Made by a program: the position numbers and the translations under genes
Shown here: positions 1 to 11,221 of the stretch, in pieces
Numbering within the stretch: position 1 is the stretch's first letter
Layout: each line of letters starts with the position of its first letter
Source: Takakia lepidozioides
Taxonomy: Eukaryota; Streptophyta; Takakiopsida; Takakiales; Takakiaceae
Assembly: GCA_030704615.1 (NCBI GenBank)
Contig: CM060731.1
Location: 31,744,001 to 31,808,000 of the forward strand
Direction: 5' to 3'
Length of the DNA: 64,000 bases
Notes under the pieces: generated by a model
Database searches by the model: none
What the model saw: only the letters and a program-made list of their open reading frames with translations
Told to the model about the DNA's origin: nothing

Positions 1-230
1 TGTCTAGTATAATTATGTGGTAGTCCCCCAGTCAAGCGGGGGTGCGCACAAGGGTGGAGACTCCTTCCCTCCCTACTGGGGAGGAGTCTCCCCCCTTGTG
101 TTCATGTGTGAATTGCCAATTGGGGCAAGTTAGTGCCAATTGCCCACTCACACAATTCGGCGTGTAAAGGTGGGTTCATCTTGGTTTTTCTGAGTCTGAT
201 TTAATGCTAGTGCTGGCCACATGTTGGTCT

Positions 231-283
231 TTTTTGAGCTGCCAGTTGGGGCAGGCCACTGGGTTCAATTCCCACTCACACAA
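231..283 (+). repeat. Degenerate copy of tRNA-like mini-repeat
   Basis: The core (a short hairpin with GGGGCAG, then GGGTTCAATTCCCA) resembles the two better copies at 421 and 557, but the outer stem is lost. Fragments of the same motif occur near 110-157. It looks like a decayed member of the same small repeat family. Confidence 0.35.
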
Positions 284-420
284 TGGAATTATCTGTGTTC
301 AGGTTTGTATGTTGCCTCATTATGTTGGAATTTTGCTGGCCTTCAAGCTTGTGTGGCTGCCTCATTGTCTCTAAACTTTCGGAGTGTGCAGATTGTGTGG
401 AACTTGGCCAAAAGCCTTCA

Positions 421-470
421 GCATGGGCTGCCAATTGGGGCAGCTCCATGGGTTCAAATCCCACCCATGC
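421..470 (+). repeat. tRNA-like mini-cloverleaf repeat, copy 1
   Basis: This is a 50-nt unit. The ends GCATGGG and CCCATGC pair as a 7-bp acceptor-like stem. Inside are a hairpin (CTGCC...GGCAG) and a T-arm-like hairpin (TGGG-TTCAAAT-CCCA) that contains a good pol III B-box (GGTTCAAATCC). There is no separate anticodon arm and no clear A-box, so it is not a normal tRNA gene. It may be a fragment of a tRNA-derived SINE or a folding mini-repeat. Confidence 0.5.
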
Positions 471-556
471 TTGGCCACTAAGGGTGGGAGATGAAGGTGA
501 GGCTGTTTTGCATCTCTATATTTTGGGAGCTTGGGCTTGTGTGGAATTTGGCTTCA

Positions 557-606
557 GCATGGGCTGCCAGCTGGGGTAGCTCTGTGGGTTCAAATCCCAC
601 CCATGC
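557..606 (+). repeat. tRNA-like mini-cloverleaf repeat, copy 2
   Basis: It has the same length and fold as copy 1: GCATGGG/CCCATGC outer stem, a short hairpin, and TGGGTTCAAATCCCA as a T-arm-like hairpin. The differences lie mainly in the middle hairpin and its loop (CTGCC/GGTAG keeps a G-T pair), as expected if the structure rather than the exact sequence is kept. Copy spacing is 136 bp. Confidence 0.5.
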
Positions 607-1260
607 TCTCCCACTATGGATAGGAGATGAAGTAGTTGGCTGTTGTGCTTGATTCTGGCCTTTGTCTTCATGTTGCTAGACTCCATTTTGTGTGCCTTAG
701 GCTTGTGTGGAACTTGGGCAAAAGAATGAGAGCAGGTGGAAGCTGATGTGCACATGCCAGGTGTCTTTGTGCTTCAGCAAAACTGCTGCTGCCTATGGCA
801 TTTTGACCCCCCTTACTTTGACCAGTTGTAAATCAGAAAATATGAATCAATTTTTTGCATTCTATGGCTCATCAGAATGCCAATGTGCTGGACAACACCT
901 ATAAGCAAGATGAGGTCCTGCAGATTTCATCCCGTCATTGAAAATTGCAAATTCCTCCAATTTCCCTTATTGTTTTGGGAGGGGCCCAAAAAATGGGCCC
1001 CACACTCAAGGGTGGTGTTTCTCTGATTTTCGCCTGATTGGCCTGGAAATTTACAGGTGTCTGGAAGGGGTAGGTATGAGCATAATGTCCGGTCAATTTT
1101 CCCAAAAACTTTTTTTTCGCTGAGATATTCTCATTTTTCTGAGTTGGGGTCCATTTTTTTCAAAAAGTCAACATTGGGCACCGGGCGCTTAAGGGTTAAT
1201 CTCTTTTGCGCCATCCTTTCTGAACCTGTAGAATAAAAACAAAAATCAACCCCAAGAAAA
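607..1260. other. No gene recognised
   Basis: Only short open frames without recognisable protein character. A line of G- and T-rich sequence with homopolymer runs occurs near 1080-1160. Confidence 0.4.
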
Positions 1261-2600
1261 GGATCAATTAGTTTCGAGGTTTGTTCGCAGGGAAAGCACT
1301 ATACAATTACGAAATAACGATGCTAGACTATTTTATCTCTCTCTGCCCCTTCAATGGAACTTTTACCACTAGTCATCTTCATCTAACACGATCATCATTT
1401 TTCCAGTTTCATAAATATTTTCTCCATCCTCTATTAATTTTGCTCCATCGGCTGAAATTAAATACCATTGCTCAACTATATTCTTCCTCCATTAGTCTTC
1501 TTTATAAAGGATCGATAATTCCCTATACCACCCTTTACTCACCAGTTGTAATTGTATAATCTCTTTATCGCTGCAACAAAGCTTCTTAAAAATATCTATC
1601 GATACGTTGTCTGATAAAATTAGTAATCAACTCGGATGATTCTTTTACTTCCTCATCCTTTGGCTTTTCCATTCAAATTCCCTTTCCTTCTCTATTAATC
1701 TCCCCTGTCTAATTCAATCAAGGTCTTCCTACTCCAAAGTCCTTTATTCGTGCCTTCATATATTCTGGGTATCCATCTAAAGGACAACACCACATCTGGA
1801 TCCACTTACGTTGCAGATGGCAATGTTTATATAGAACTGATAACTCCTTGTACCATGCTGTACTTCCACTCTCTAATTGCACTAATTCTGCATCATTACA
1901 GGACAGACTCTTAAATATCATAATTGATACATCTTTTGGTAGCCAGGATTTAATTCTCTCACAAAATTCTCATCTCCTCCAATGATGCACATTCTCACCA
2001 TCTCATACAATCATAATTTCTCAATCATCACATTCAGAATCGGATTCACATTCCATCATTCTATTTCTCACACCCAATAGATTGAATTGAAATTCCTTCT
2101 TCTCATTTGTAATCATTACATTGCAAAAATCACAAGACTAATCTATCATTGGTATAAGATTCTATCTTCTAGCTTCGACAACTCCTAGACGCACACTAGC
2201 TCTCTATTCTGCCCTGGTCACGGCTCTCTGGCTCATCTAACACCATCTACTTCACATGAACGAAATAAATAACAGAGTTGTTCCAACAACTTCTATAACT
2301 ACCCAACCTCTTCTATCCATCCAAAATAGTCATCCATCCATTTCTCCTATTATCCAATCAAAGACAGACTATCGGCTGTTCACAAATATCGAGGAACATT
2401 GTTCTATTACAGCAATATCGATGGTATCGCAGAGTATATCAACGAAAAAATATACTAATTTTTTTTTAAACCATAGCTTAACCAGAAATTCCTATTTTTC
2501 TACAGAACCCAACCCTCTAATGTTCCATGATGACAGTACTCAGATATCCAGTAGAGTGCCCTGCCGAAGGCAACAAGGCCAATGAAGAAAAGCTTGTCTA
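1261..2600. other. AT-rich stretch without a convincing gene
   Basis: Base composition is visibly more AT-rich than the flanks. A short minus-strand frame (1921 to 1718, 67 codons, ending in GVGRP) reads like protein (motifs KSLSCNDAELVQLESGS and WYKELSVLYKHC), but I do not recognise it and upstream frames are broken. It may be a relic of a foreign or viral insertion. This is inference only. Confidence 0.3.
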
Positions 2601-2611
2601 GACTTTTGCAC

Positions 2612-4037
2612 CTAAACAAAGACCCCCGCTAGCCACACTAATGTCGGGTATAGTAATTGGTAATTCAGGTGGAAAGAATTCAGGGATGTCCAAGTGTCTT
2701 GCTTCATGTCATACATCACAACTACAGCTGCAAAAGCATTTATGCTCCAGCAGAATATGAGATTGTCATTGCTCACCACATTCAAATAGGAGAGGGCCCA
2801 ACTAGTTCTTGCAATCTCCACCCACTCTGCATCAGTCCTTGCAGAAACTTTAAACTCCCACGCGCATATGATGGGTGGGGTTAAGCGACCACGATCAACA
2901 TACCCAACAAGCAATAGGCGTCCCCCACTCTCTACAAGGAATGGACCATCTATACCATTATAACCAAATGGGCATCTGTATAGCAACGTTAGTCCACACA
3001 CCGTAGGGCCACATCTTACTGCTTTTAATACATAGTGTCTTATTCTAACAGCTAGTTTAGGATTAGATTAGGATGGAGGAACTAGGCGATGTGGCTTCTT
3101 TCCATGGCTGTGCTGGAACGACATCTGGCTGGCCTGTGTATAAGTGCCACGCGGCACATTGATTAGATTATGCACTAATACTATTTAAACTACACCGTTG
3201 TGGCAGTCCCTATGTGGATACTCTGAGGCTGTGTGCTTGAGCATTTGTATGAAAGTTGCATGGATGTTTTGGTCCGTTGAGTCCTCATAGTGAGATTCCG
3301 TCCTCTCTGCCAGGCCCGTCTATCGACTACATTCCCCCTGGCACCGGAATCGTGCTTCATAGGTCGGTTTTTTAGAAAAAAGGTTTTTTAATAGAAAAAG
3401 TCAAACTAGCCCAGTGGGCTCTTACTCCCAACAAGCAATAGGTGCCCCCCACTCTCTATAAGCGATGGACCATGTAAACGATAACCACCTCCATGAGGCA
3501 TCTGTACTTTAGTCCACACAGCGTTGCCAATGTTACAAGCCATCAAAAGGTAGACGTCAGGCAGCCCTGGTGCATGAAGTAGAGTGAAGAGAGTAGGGCC
3601 ACATATCACACTTCTTAGCACACTTGTTGAATAATAGTCCAGATCACCACCTGTTGGCATCTTTCCAGTCTCGATCCAACACTCGCAAATAAGTCATAGA
3701 TGTATGTTCTCCAAAGTCTATTGTCATCGCGATACTCGAAGGATACCACAATGACCTTGTAGCTCTTAGTGCACCTATCCACAATCAAATTTACTCTTGG
3801 CACTTTGACAAGTGGTGGATTGTGAGGCAGGGCAGGCAATTGTCTGAAAGTGTTCAGGAGAGGATTACACACAAACCATGATACGTAATGACCGCCCTCT
3901 TCCCGCTCGTCCTCATCGCGCTCCTCCGTTATGCAAAATAAGCCTCCATCTGCATCATGAGCTCTGCATGGTGAAATATCCTTGGGGAATTTGAGGCCGA
4001 TGCTGTTCCACCGTCCAGTTGTGGGGGAATACAACAT
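2612..4037 (-). pseudogene. F-box/kelch-type protein, C-terminal part, broken
   Basis: Three minus-strand pieces in three frames read as the beta-propeller part of plant F-box/kelch proteins (substrate receptors of SCF ubiquitin ligases). The piece 4037-3615 has SPTTGRWNSIGL and FVCNPLLNTFRQLPALP. The piece 3660-3406 has MPTGGDLDYYSTSVL and SLIESGGHLLLVG. The piece 3001-2612 has a second version, FLVESGGRLLLVG, followed by ICAWEF and WVEIARTSW. The ESGG..LLLVG segment is therefore duplicated, with about 400 bp of unrelated sequence between the copies. A one-base frame change separates the first two pieces. No F-box itself is seen. The frameshift and duplication make this a pseudogene or a chimaera of two truncated paralogues. 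Confidence 0.6.
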
Positions 4038-4689
4038 GCAAACATCTGGGCTTAGTACGTATCTGCTTATAGACCAGGACTAGATGTAGGATTCTTCATG
4101 AAGAGGGAGTTGCTGACAAAGTTATTGGAAACAAGCGGTAGATGGGAGGGAATTCCACAACTTGCAAACCAACTTAAAGCGGACAAGACTTCGATATGGC
4201 AAAAAGGCCAACACTACCATCAATAACTCAAAAGGAAGCATGCTCCAAATCTCCTCCTCCATATTGCCGAGTAGTTTCGGTGACAAAACCTCTCCAATTG
4301 TGCTATTGTGATCCTAACCTTCACGGAGCTTGGGGGAAAAAAATTAGGGGAAAGAAAGACTCAGCCCTGAGCCTCTGAGAATTCACAGCCATGAGCCCAA
4401 CTATTGTTGGTATTTTCCATCAAAACTGCATTGTTTTTTTGGTACTTGAACTTTCTTTGCTAGCCACCCAATTTCCTTTTACTATTTGCAGCCGTTCTGT
4501 GTACAGTATAGTCTGTCCATAGAAACCCTAAAAATCCCTGAAAATTTTTCCTTGGATTTTACAAACAAAAGGAAAAAAAAGAAAAAAAAGGGATGAAGCC
4601 CTTTAATTTATGTTTTAAATGGAAATTAGTCTTGTTGGAAGCACCTTTCCCCTACGTAAAACACTGGCAAATTTTTTTCTTTGTAATTC
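4038..4689. other. No gene recognised
   Basis: Upstream flank of the F-box relic. Poly-A/T tracts near 4570-4590; nothing else supported. Confidence 0.4.
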
Positions 4690-4856
4690 AAGGAGCCTCC
4701 CTGGCCGCAAGGTTCCCCCGATTTACGGGAAGTACCTTCCGCTTTTGGAAGGGTCCCCCAATTTGCGGGAAGTACCTTCCGCTTTTGGAAGGGTCCCCCA
4801 ATTTGCGGGAAGTACCTTCCGCGTGTGGAAGGGTCCCCCGATTTGTGGGGCAAGGA
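4690..4856 (+). repeat. 40-bp minisatellite, about 3.5 units
   Basis: The unit (GGGAAGTACCTTCCGC then TTTTGGAAGGGTCCCCCAAT and TTGC) repeats at 40-bp spacing, with single-base variants (GCGTGTGG, CCGATTTG). Each unit contains the inverted pair GGAAG/CTTCC and can form a small hairpin. Open frames here reflect the repeat and are not genes. Confidence 0.7.
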
Positions 4857-5346
4857 GCGGGAAAGAAAAATTTCCTAGTTTTTCACGTTGGGGAAGGGTC
4901 GTTCCCAAGGCCCTTCCTGAATTTGAGAGCACCGGCAACGAGGGCGGATACTTACATAGCGCGACCGCGCCATACCGCGCGGTTGAGGGTCGGGGGTGGG
5001 GTGGGGAGGATTTGACAGGGGCTCAACGACTCCGGCGAGGTCGCAGGAGGTATTGAAGGTGGCACCATACAATGCTCTTAAGCTTTCCTGCGATGCTTCT
5101 TGTTTGAGGATGAATTTGGAATGGAAAGGTAACGGCAGGTGTGCTGAGGTGAGATTGAGTTTAGAGATTTATGCGATTGTTGGGGACCGTGCAGCCTCAG
5201 CATTCTAGCCTACTGTAAAGTCTTGAGAGCACCTGGATTCATGTGTGCCCTTAGGTTTTACAAGCCACTATCGGAAGGTTAGCGGGGTGCCAAGAACCAA
5301 TTGAGGCTTTATCATGAATTTGTAAGAAAAATCCAGGGAATTGCTC
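4857..5346. other. Upstream region of the UPF0114 gene
   Basis: No coding region seen. GC-rich at 4920-5050 and then less so. It may hold the promoter and 5' UTR of the gene that starts at 5347, but no TATA box is convincing. Confidence 0.3.
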
Positions 5347-8300
5347 ATGGAGAAAGTAATCATGGCGAACATGCAAGGACTCGGAGGTTGCACTGCGGAT
5401 TTGCAGATGAGAAGACAGAGACTGGAGCTCTCTGATCATTCAACAGAGTTTTCAAGATCTAGGGTTTCAAGTACCTTGAGGCACACCTCACATGCCGTTG
5501 GAGATCTCCAAATCGGACGTGGGCGTCTGTCTTGTGTGCAGTCAAATGGTCCTTGCAGAAACCGTTGCTGTACTTTACTCCCATTAGGTTTTAGTGGGTC
5601 TGGAAGCTTGCCTTACAAGTGGATCGAAGAAACAAATAGAATTCCCTGGAGAGCATCGTGTGGAAATCAAATTCGGTCGCTACAGGTGCTGCCTTCTTTT
5701 CAATCTTCCAAAAATCACAACTTCCATTCTGCATCTCTGTGGACTCCACAACCTCATTGCAGCACAATTTCTCAAATACGAGCCAGGCCTGCTCCTGCGT
5801 CAACTGCCTTGGGCTCGGGGAGGCATGCTTGTTTACATAGCTTGAATGTCTACAGACAAAAGACTCTTCTGCCTAAAGGTGCCTTCCAACTAGGCATTCA
5901 CCTGCGCCACATCGGAACGCTTCTCCATAAGAGGAACACTATTGCAGAACGGCTGAGGATTAGAGGGGCACAGTATGAGAATGTGGTACCTGTTCCTATC
6001 GACAATGGACTCGCATCCCTCGAATCGCTGTTGGAGGTGTCTCCGGTTCAGCCTGAGCTGCGCCCTCCTCAAACAGCCGAAGAGAAAAGTAATCAGCGCT
6101 ATGAGGAGCTCATCGAGCGGGTGTGTTGTTCTTCGCTCTACTTGTCTCATTGAACTGATGAAAGAGCTGTGGCGAAGTATATGGTTGCAGATTGTCAGCC
6201 AGTGGGAGGTTTGTGTTGCAGGTGCAGGGCTAAATGAACGACGATTTGAAGGGGTCATGCAAGTACGAATTAAAAACAATTCCAAAAATTCAAGTCGGCT
6301 GTGTGCAGGCATTATAGCAATACATCAATTACCGGGCCTGGTTTGTTGAGACTCCCGGCCCTGTGTCCAGCTAACCTGTGTTGTGGTTCACCCAAGAGGA
6401 CAGGGAAGGCGAAGTAGTCTGTACCACAATGCATAGTCGTACAATAGGGGGTACAAACGCCCTACTCGAAGAAGCCTTCTGCAACAAGATGCAAGGCATG
6501 CAAATTTAGGGACAGCACTCCTCTTGTGGACACCACTTCCTCCCAACCAATGTAGGACGACCATACATGCCGCCTCTGCCTGTGCACTCTGTATAGCATG
6601 TTTTATAACATCAATTGCTTATGATTCTCTCTTTCATCTTTTTTATTTTTTCGTCTGTTTGCAGGCTATCTTTGACTGCCGTTTCCTCACATTGATGGCT
6701 GTCGTTGGTTCATTGGCTGGAGCAGTGCTTTGTTTCTTCAAGGCAAATTTTCTCACCTTCTCCAGTTCTGTAGTTGGATGAGCTGTTCTCTTGAAGGAAA
6801 GGGAGACGATGATGTGCAACTTAGGGATATTTGTAGGAACGTGGGATACCCGCAAAGTGTTGATAATTCTCAGTTCTGATGTGCTCTGCTACAAAGCAGG
6901 CATATTCTCTGGGCAGTCTTGTCAGCCTGAAAGGTGGACCTTTCCACTCACCGAGTGGTAGGTGACCAATATGTCTGGTGACTCGCCTTGCAGCTGGGTT
7001 GACTCAAAGTGTAACTTCTACTACATGTTGTGATGATGAATGTGGCAATGAAAATACTGGGGCTTCAACAAATGTGACCCCAATTTCTGAAGTCTATTTT
7101 CTTCATCAACCATAGAAAGGGACATGCTTATAAGTGTGGTCAATGGTTTCCCTTGAAAGTTGTGGAGGGGGGCTGAATTCTGCATGAATAAATATGAGCC
7201 ACAATCATAATCTATTTCGCATTGTGTCTTTGTCCTTTGTTTCCCGGATCATCATTTGCCCATGATTGACATCACCTGGCTTGCTGGTGGGTGGAGCAGG
7301 GGTCCCTGTCTGTGGTGGGAGCATTTGCAGAGTATTTCCAGGCATCATGGCAGGGTCTTGGCACCAGCCAAGTCATATTTCTTCTGGTGGAGGCTGTTGG
7401 TAGGCCCTCAGAACTCCATTTCTTATGATCACTATGTGCGCGTGTCCTGTTAATTTGTCCCTTCACAGCATCTATTTGCTTGTGATATCAGTTGTCATTG
7501 AAGGAACGACAGCAGAGGCTCAGTCCCTCTATACCCAATTTTTGTGCCAGGTAGGTTTTAGAGATTTTCAGTCCACATGATTGGTTCATAAAACTGCTTG
7601 CTGAATGATTGGTTGGATTGTGGTGAACTTGTAGATGTGTATTTGCTGGGAACAGTGATGCTCATATTTGGCATGGGCCTCTATGAGCTGTTTGTGAGCA
7701 CCCTGGAGGTGGCTGGTGAGGTAGGAGGAGTGAAACACACTAATGTGTGCGGCTCCAATCTATTTGGCCTTTTTCGTCTCACGGTACACACTTAACTTTT
7801 GTTTCTTGACCCCCCAAACTGCGCATTATGTATGTATTTCTTACCGTAGCCTGTGGTCATAAAACACGTGCCAATTTCCACTCCAATTTGTTGTATCAGT
7901 ATTTTCCAGCACTGCCAAATTGGGATTTCAGCAACATTCAACTGGCAGAAAACTGGTGTGGTGAGGCTTGAGCTGGAAGTCTCATGTGGCTGGCGCCACA
8001 GTAAGACATTGCCTAATATTTTGGAGGGCAAACAAGATGGGCTTTTCTTATTTAGGAAGTTAGGACAATGGAGTTCCAATTGCTTCCATAGAACTGGTAA
8101 CAGTTTGGAAAGAACTGGGGGTGCTTGCTTGCTTGCTCAATGCAGGAGCGCCCAAAGTGGCTGGAAATACATTCGTTGGATGAGTTGAAGACCAAACTGG
8201 GTCATGTGATTGTGATGATCTTACTGGTGGGGATGTTTGAGAAAAGCAAGAAGGTGCCCATCAACAGCGGCATCGACCTTCTCTACTTCTCTGCATCCAT

Positions 8301-8364
8301 TCTCCTTTCATCTGGCTGCCTCTATCTACTCTCCAAGCTCCACCATGACAAGTTGCACGAGTAG
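5347..8364 (+). CDS. UPF0114 (YqhA) family membrane protein, five exons
   Basis: I reconstruct five exons: 5347-6120, 6665-6742, 7300-7399, 7635-7783 and 8146-8364 (439 codons plus stop). Phases agree at every junction. Exon 2 reads FDCRFLTLMAVVGSLAGAV, exon 3 VVGAFAEYFQASWQGLG, exon 4 DVYLLGTVMLIFGMGLYELF, and exon 5 ERPKWLEIHSLDELKTKLG followed by VIVMILLVGMFEKS. Together these are the conserved body of the UPF0114/YqhA family, small multi-pass membrane proteins of unknown biochemical role that are common in bacteria and in plant plastids. The first ~250 residues are Ser/Arg-rich and low in conservation, which fits a plastid transit peptide plus stroma-facing extension. ATG 5347 is the first in-frame ATG; 5362 is an alternative. 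Intron 2 (6743-7299) begins GCAAAT and ends AG, so it appears to be a GC-AG intron; the other introns are GT-AG. Confidence 0.8.
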
Positions 8365-9466
8365 ATTTGAAATCAGCCTCATGACTGTTCCAGACTTGCA
8401 CATGAAATGTGTGGCAGTTCAAAAATTTGTCGAGATAACAACATGCAGATATGGCCTTCCTTCATGCAGTCGGATCTTGTGCCAACCTGGCTCTTACATG
8501 GCTTCCTTTTTTTTTACGACTCCAAAGATTGAGAAAGACTGTCATTAATGAACCGTAGCTCATAGCTGTACTTGACAGCACTTTCTTTACTATAAGATAT
8601 GAACAGTTAATGTCTGGCTTATTAGTGTATAGGACTCAAATGAAGGTGTACAATAGATACCATTTACTCATCAGAGTGTGGTCTGAGCCTTATGGCCCTT
8701 CAACCCTGGCCATGCTTGCTCGCGGTACTGGCGTAAAATAGATTTATCTCATGGACTCTTCGCAGGACCGTTTTATGTCTCAGTCCTCATGGAACACCAG
8801 CAGCCATTTGTTGGGGGTTCAACCACCCAACCCAAGTAACTGAAGCCTGTAGTTGCTAAAGAAGTGGCGCACAGCAGATGGCTAGTGAGTTTCAGGTGAT
8901 GAGTGTTGATGTAAGCTACAGAATTGTGACATTGTGTTGGCAGTGTCTGGGAAACAAGATACTTTCTGTGATGATTCAAGAAGGGCCGATGGTTTAAGGT
9001 CTGAAGAAAATCGATGCCCACATCTAGAGGGCTATGGGTGGCATAAGCTTGCTGTCATGCGGCTTTATTGGACAAACTGTGTATCTCACAATTGACAATC
9101 GCAAGCGATTTGTACATAACAGTGGTCATACCTTTGTACATATACACTGATGGAAGAAGATCAGATTTTACGCCATTAAGTGTCCGGATCACCGCAAGAA
9201 GGGAAAGGGAGCATTGAATGAGCAAGATCAACACACTTCCCTGAATTGAACTTGTTCAGTTTGGGACATCCAATTCCTTCCATGCTGTATATCTCCACTT
9301 AGGTGTCATCATCCAGTTGTTAAGTTTCTCATATGCTTGAATCAGTATTGGTTAGGGTTAGGGTAGGAACTCATTCTTGGTGAGGGATTGATTGTAGGAC
9401 TGTGGACGAAGAGAAGATTTGTGAGGAGAGTAAGCATCTTTCCTACTGGAAGTGATCGATCTCACC
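8365..9466. other. Intergenic region with a telo-box-like motif before mTERF
   Basis: No gene seen. At 9351-9366 the sequence GTTAGGGTTAGGGTAG matches the plant telo-box (AAACCCTAA on the other strand), a motif common in promoters of plant genes active in growing cells. It lies about 100 bp upstream of the mTERF start. Confidence 0.4.
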
Positions 9467-10876
9467 ATGGATCTGTTGATCAGGTGTGTTCTGTTGAGGA
9501 ATGAGGGACTACAGTTTGCTATGTCGGGAAAGGGCTGGAGGCTCTCGGCCTGGTCGCGGCAGCTGTCCACTTCGGGCTATCAGATTCCTCCTGGAGTGAA
9601 GACTGATGCTTTCATGTGCGGGAAGAAAGAGGGTGGTTGCAGTTCCGATGTCCGCACAAGTGGTTATGGTGATGGAAAAGACAGAAAGGCGAGGAGTGTA
9701 GGGAGAGGAGGTTCGGGCCTGATGGGCTCGGCGGCAGTGGCATTGTTTAGCTCCACCGCAGATCAGGCCGAGCGCCTCAAGCCTAAGATCGAGCTCTTAA
9801 GAAGTTTTGGTGTAAGGGAGGAAGCTATTGACAAAGTTCTACCACGCATCCAAGGGTACAGTGTGGGGAATATAACACAAAAACTGGCATTTCTAGAGGC
9901 TGCGGGAGTTGAGAAGAAGAACTTGGCTAAGCTGATCACGTCTGTGCCTACATTGTTCGGTCACAACGTCGAGCTGAATCTTGAACGGAAGGTGGAGTTC
10001 GTGAAGGACATTGGTGTTAAGGATGAGGAGATCGGCAAGGTTCTTCCTTACATCCTTGATCACAGCCTTCAAGGTATGCTGCATAAGATTGCATTTATGG
10101 AGAGCTGTGGCGTACAGAGAGAGCACATCGGCAGAGTGGTGGTGTCGTTTCCTCAGCTATTTGGGTACAATACTGACAACAATCTCAAGCGGAAAGTGGA
10201 CTTTTTAGGGAGTGAGGGTTTGAGTCCCAAGGGTATAATTAAGCTTATCACTGCACAGCCTGACGTGCTGGGACGGTCTGTTGATGGAAGTCTCTCCAAG
10301 ACAGTGGAATATCTCAGGAGTACAGGGTTTAAGGCGCCAGCACCTTCGATGGCAGGTGCTTTCGCTGTGTGTGCTACCGTAGGTTCTCGTTCCCTGGAGA
10401 AGCGTCTGCTTCGGTTGACAGGCCTTGGCTTCTCCTCATTGGATGCTAGCCAGATGCTAAAGAGGCAACCGACCATAGTCTTCCAAAGTGCACAGGGCAT
10501 TGAGCTTAAAAAGGCCTTCCTCATGGAGACTTTGCAGTGTTCTGCAGAGGAGGCCTTGCAGCTTCTGAAGAAGCAGCCAGGCATTCTCAATCAGAGTGAG
10601 AAAAGCATGCGAAACAAGATCGAATTTCTTAAGGAGACCATGGGCTCTTCACCGAGGATTGTGAAGTTTCCGCAATTTTTGACTATGAGCCTCGAGGCGA
10701 AAATTAAGCCTCGTCTTAGAGTGTTGGCGTCTCTCAAATCTCAGGATCTATTGAAGAAGGACATCAACTCTCTTTCGATACTAGTGAAGTTGTCGGAAAG
10801 AGATTTTCTTCAGAAATTTGTGCAGGGTCGACCTCAAGCTGGTGCTATGTACAAGGGTGACATGTTAATAAGCTGA
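9467..10876 (+). CDS. mTERF-family protein, organellar
   Basis: A single uninterrupted frame of 469 codons from ATG 9467 (an in-frame GTG at 9452 is not used). After a basic, Ser-rich N-terminus that fits a mitochondrial or plastid targeting peptide (SAWSRQLSTSGYQIPP), residues from about 95 on hold a series of ~33-residue mTERF helical repeats with the usual pattern, for example LLRSFGVREEAIDKVLPRI, LEAAGVEKKNLAKLITSVP, LGSEGLSPKGIIKLITAQP and LTGLGFSSLDASQMLKRQP. mTERF proteins bind nucleic acid and act in organelle transcription, splicing or translation. The gene is intronless, as is common for this family. Which of the many plant mTERF types this is cannot be told from the sequence alone. 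Confidence 0.85.
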   Translation: MDLLIRCVLLRNEGLQFAMSGKGWRLSAWSRQLSTSGYQIPPGVKTDAFMCGKKEGGCSSDVRTSGYGDGKDRKARSVGRGGSGLMGSAAVALFSSTADQAERLKPKIELLRSFGVREEAIDKVLPRIQGYSVGNITQKLAFLEAAGVEKKNLAKLITSVPTLFGHNVELNLERKVEFVKDIGVKDEEIGKVLPYILDHSLQGMLHKIAFMESCGVQREHIGRVVVSFPQLFGYNTDNNLKRKVDFLGSEGLSPKGIIKLITAQPDVLGRSVDGSLSKTVEYLRSTGFKAPAPSMAGAFAVCATVGSRSLEKRLLRLTGLGFSSLDASQMLKRQPTIVFQSAQGIELKKAFLMETLQCSAEEALQLLKKQPGILNQSEKSMRNKIEFLKETMGSSPRIVKFPQFLTMSLEAKIKPRLRVLASLKSQDLLKKDINSLSILVKLSERDFLQKFVQGRPQAGAMYKGDMLIS

Positions 10877-10991
10877 TATATTTACATGTAACTTCTTTCT
10901 GGAAATGTTGCAGGTAGTGTGGTAAGAAGGGTAATGCCTTCTATTGGTCTTGACTGAGTTCGAGATCAAATGCAAGCATTTTCAAGGTTGG

Positions 10992-11011
10992 ACTCTCCCC
11001 CCTCCCTCCCT

Positions 11012-11055
<44 letters not shown>
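10992..11055 (+). repeat. (CCCT)n/(CT)n microsatellite
   Basis: Pure CCCTCCCT then CTCTCT sequence of about 60 bp. It sits just upstream of two LINE-B insertions; a second TC run (11199-11214) is the exact landing site of the longer LINE-B copy. Confidence 0.9.
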
Positions 11056-11058
<3 letters not shown>

Positions 11059-11108
11059 ATGAGCTTTCCGCGGACGTTATACAGCACCATTTCATTTCAT
11101 TTCTCTCT

Positions 11109-11198
11109 AAGTCTTACTACCGACCGCGGCCCCTGACAGAGGTAGGTTCTGTCCCTTTGTGTCACAAGACTACGGCAAACAACGTCTTATGAGTACAT
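11109..11198 (+). mobile_element. LINE-B, 5'-truncated 3' end (about 90 bp)
   Basis: This matches the last ~120 bp of the long LINE-B copy at 11222-13712 (GGTAGGTTCTGTCCC and CAAACAACGTCTTATGAG) with an internal gap. It ends at GAGTACATT, immediately followed by a TC repeat. It is an earlier insertion at the same microsatellite. Confidence 0.75.
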
Positions 11199-11221
11199 TC
11201 TCTCTCTCTCTCTCCATATTT

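Noticed and set aside
421-606. True tRNA genes
   Set aside because: Only 50 nt long, no anticodon arm, no A-box; kept only as tRNA-like repeats.
4593-5072. Overlapping frames over the 40-bp minisatellite as a gene
   Set aside because: Repeated peptides follow the DNA repeat in several frames on both strands, with no conserved protein character.
9351-9366. Interstitial telomere
   Set aside because: Only about two TTAGGG-like units; better read as a promoter telo-box.
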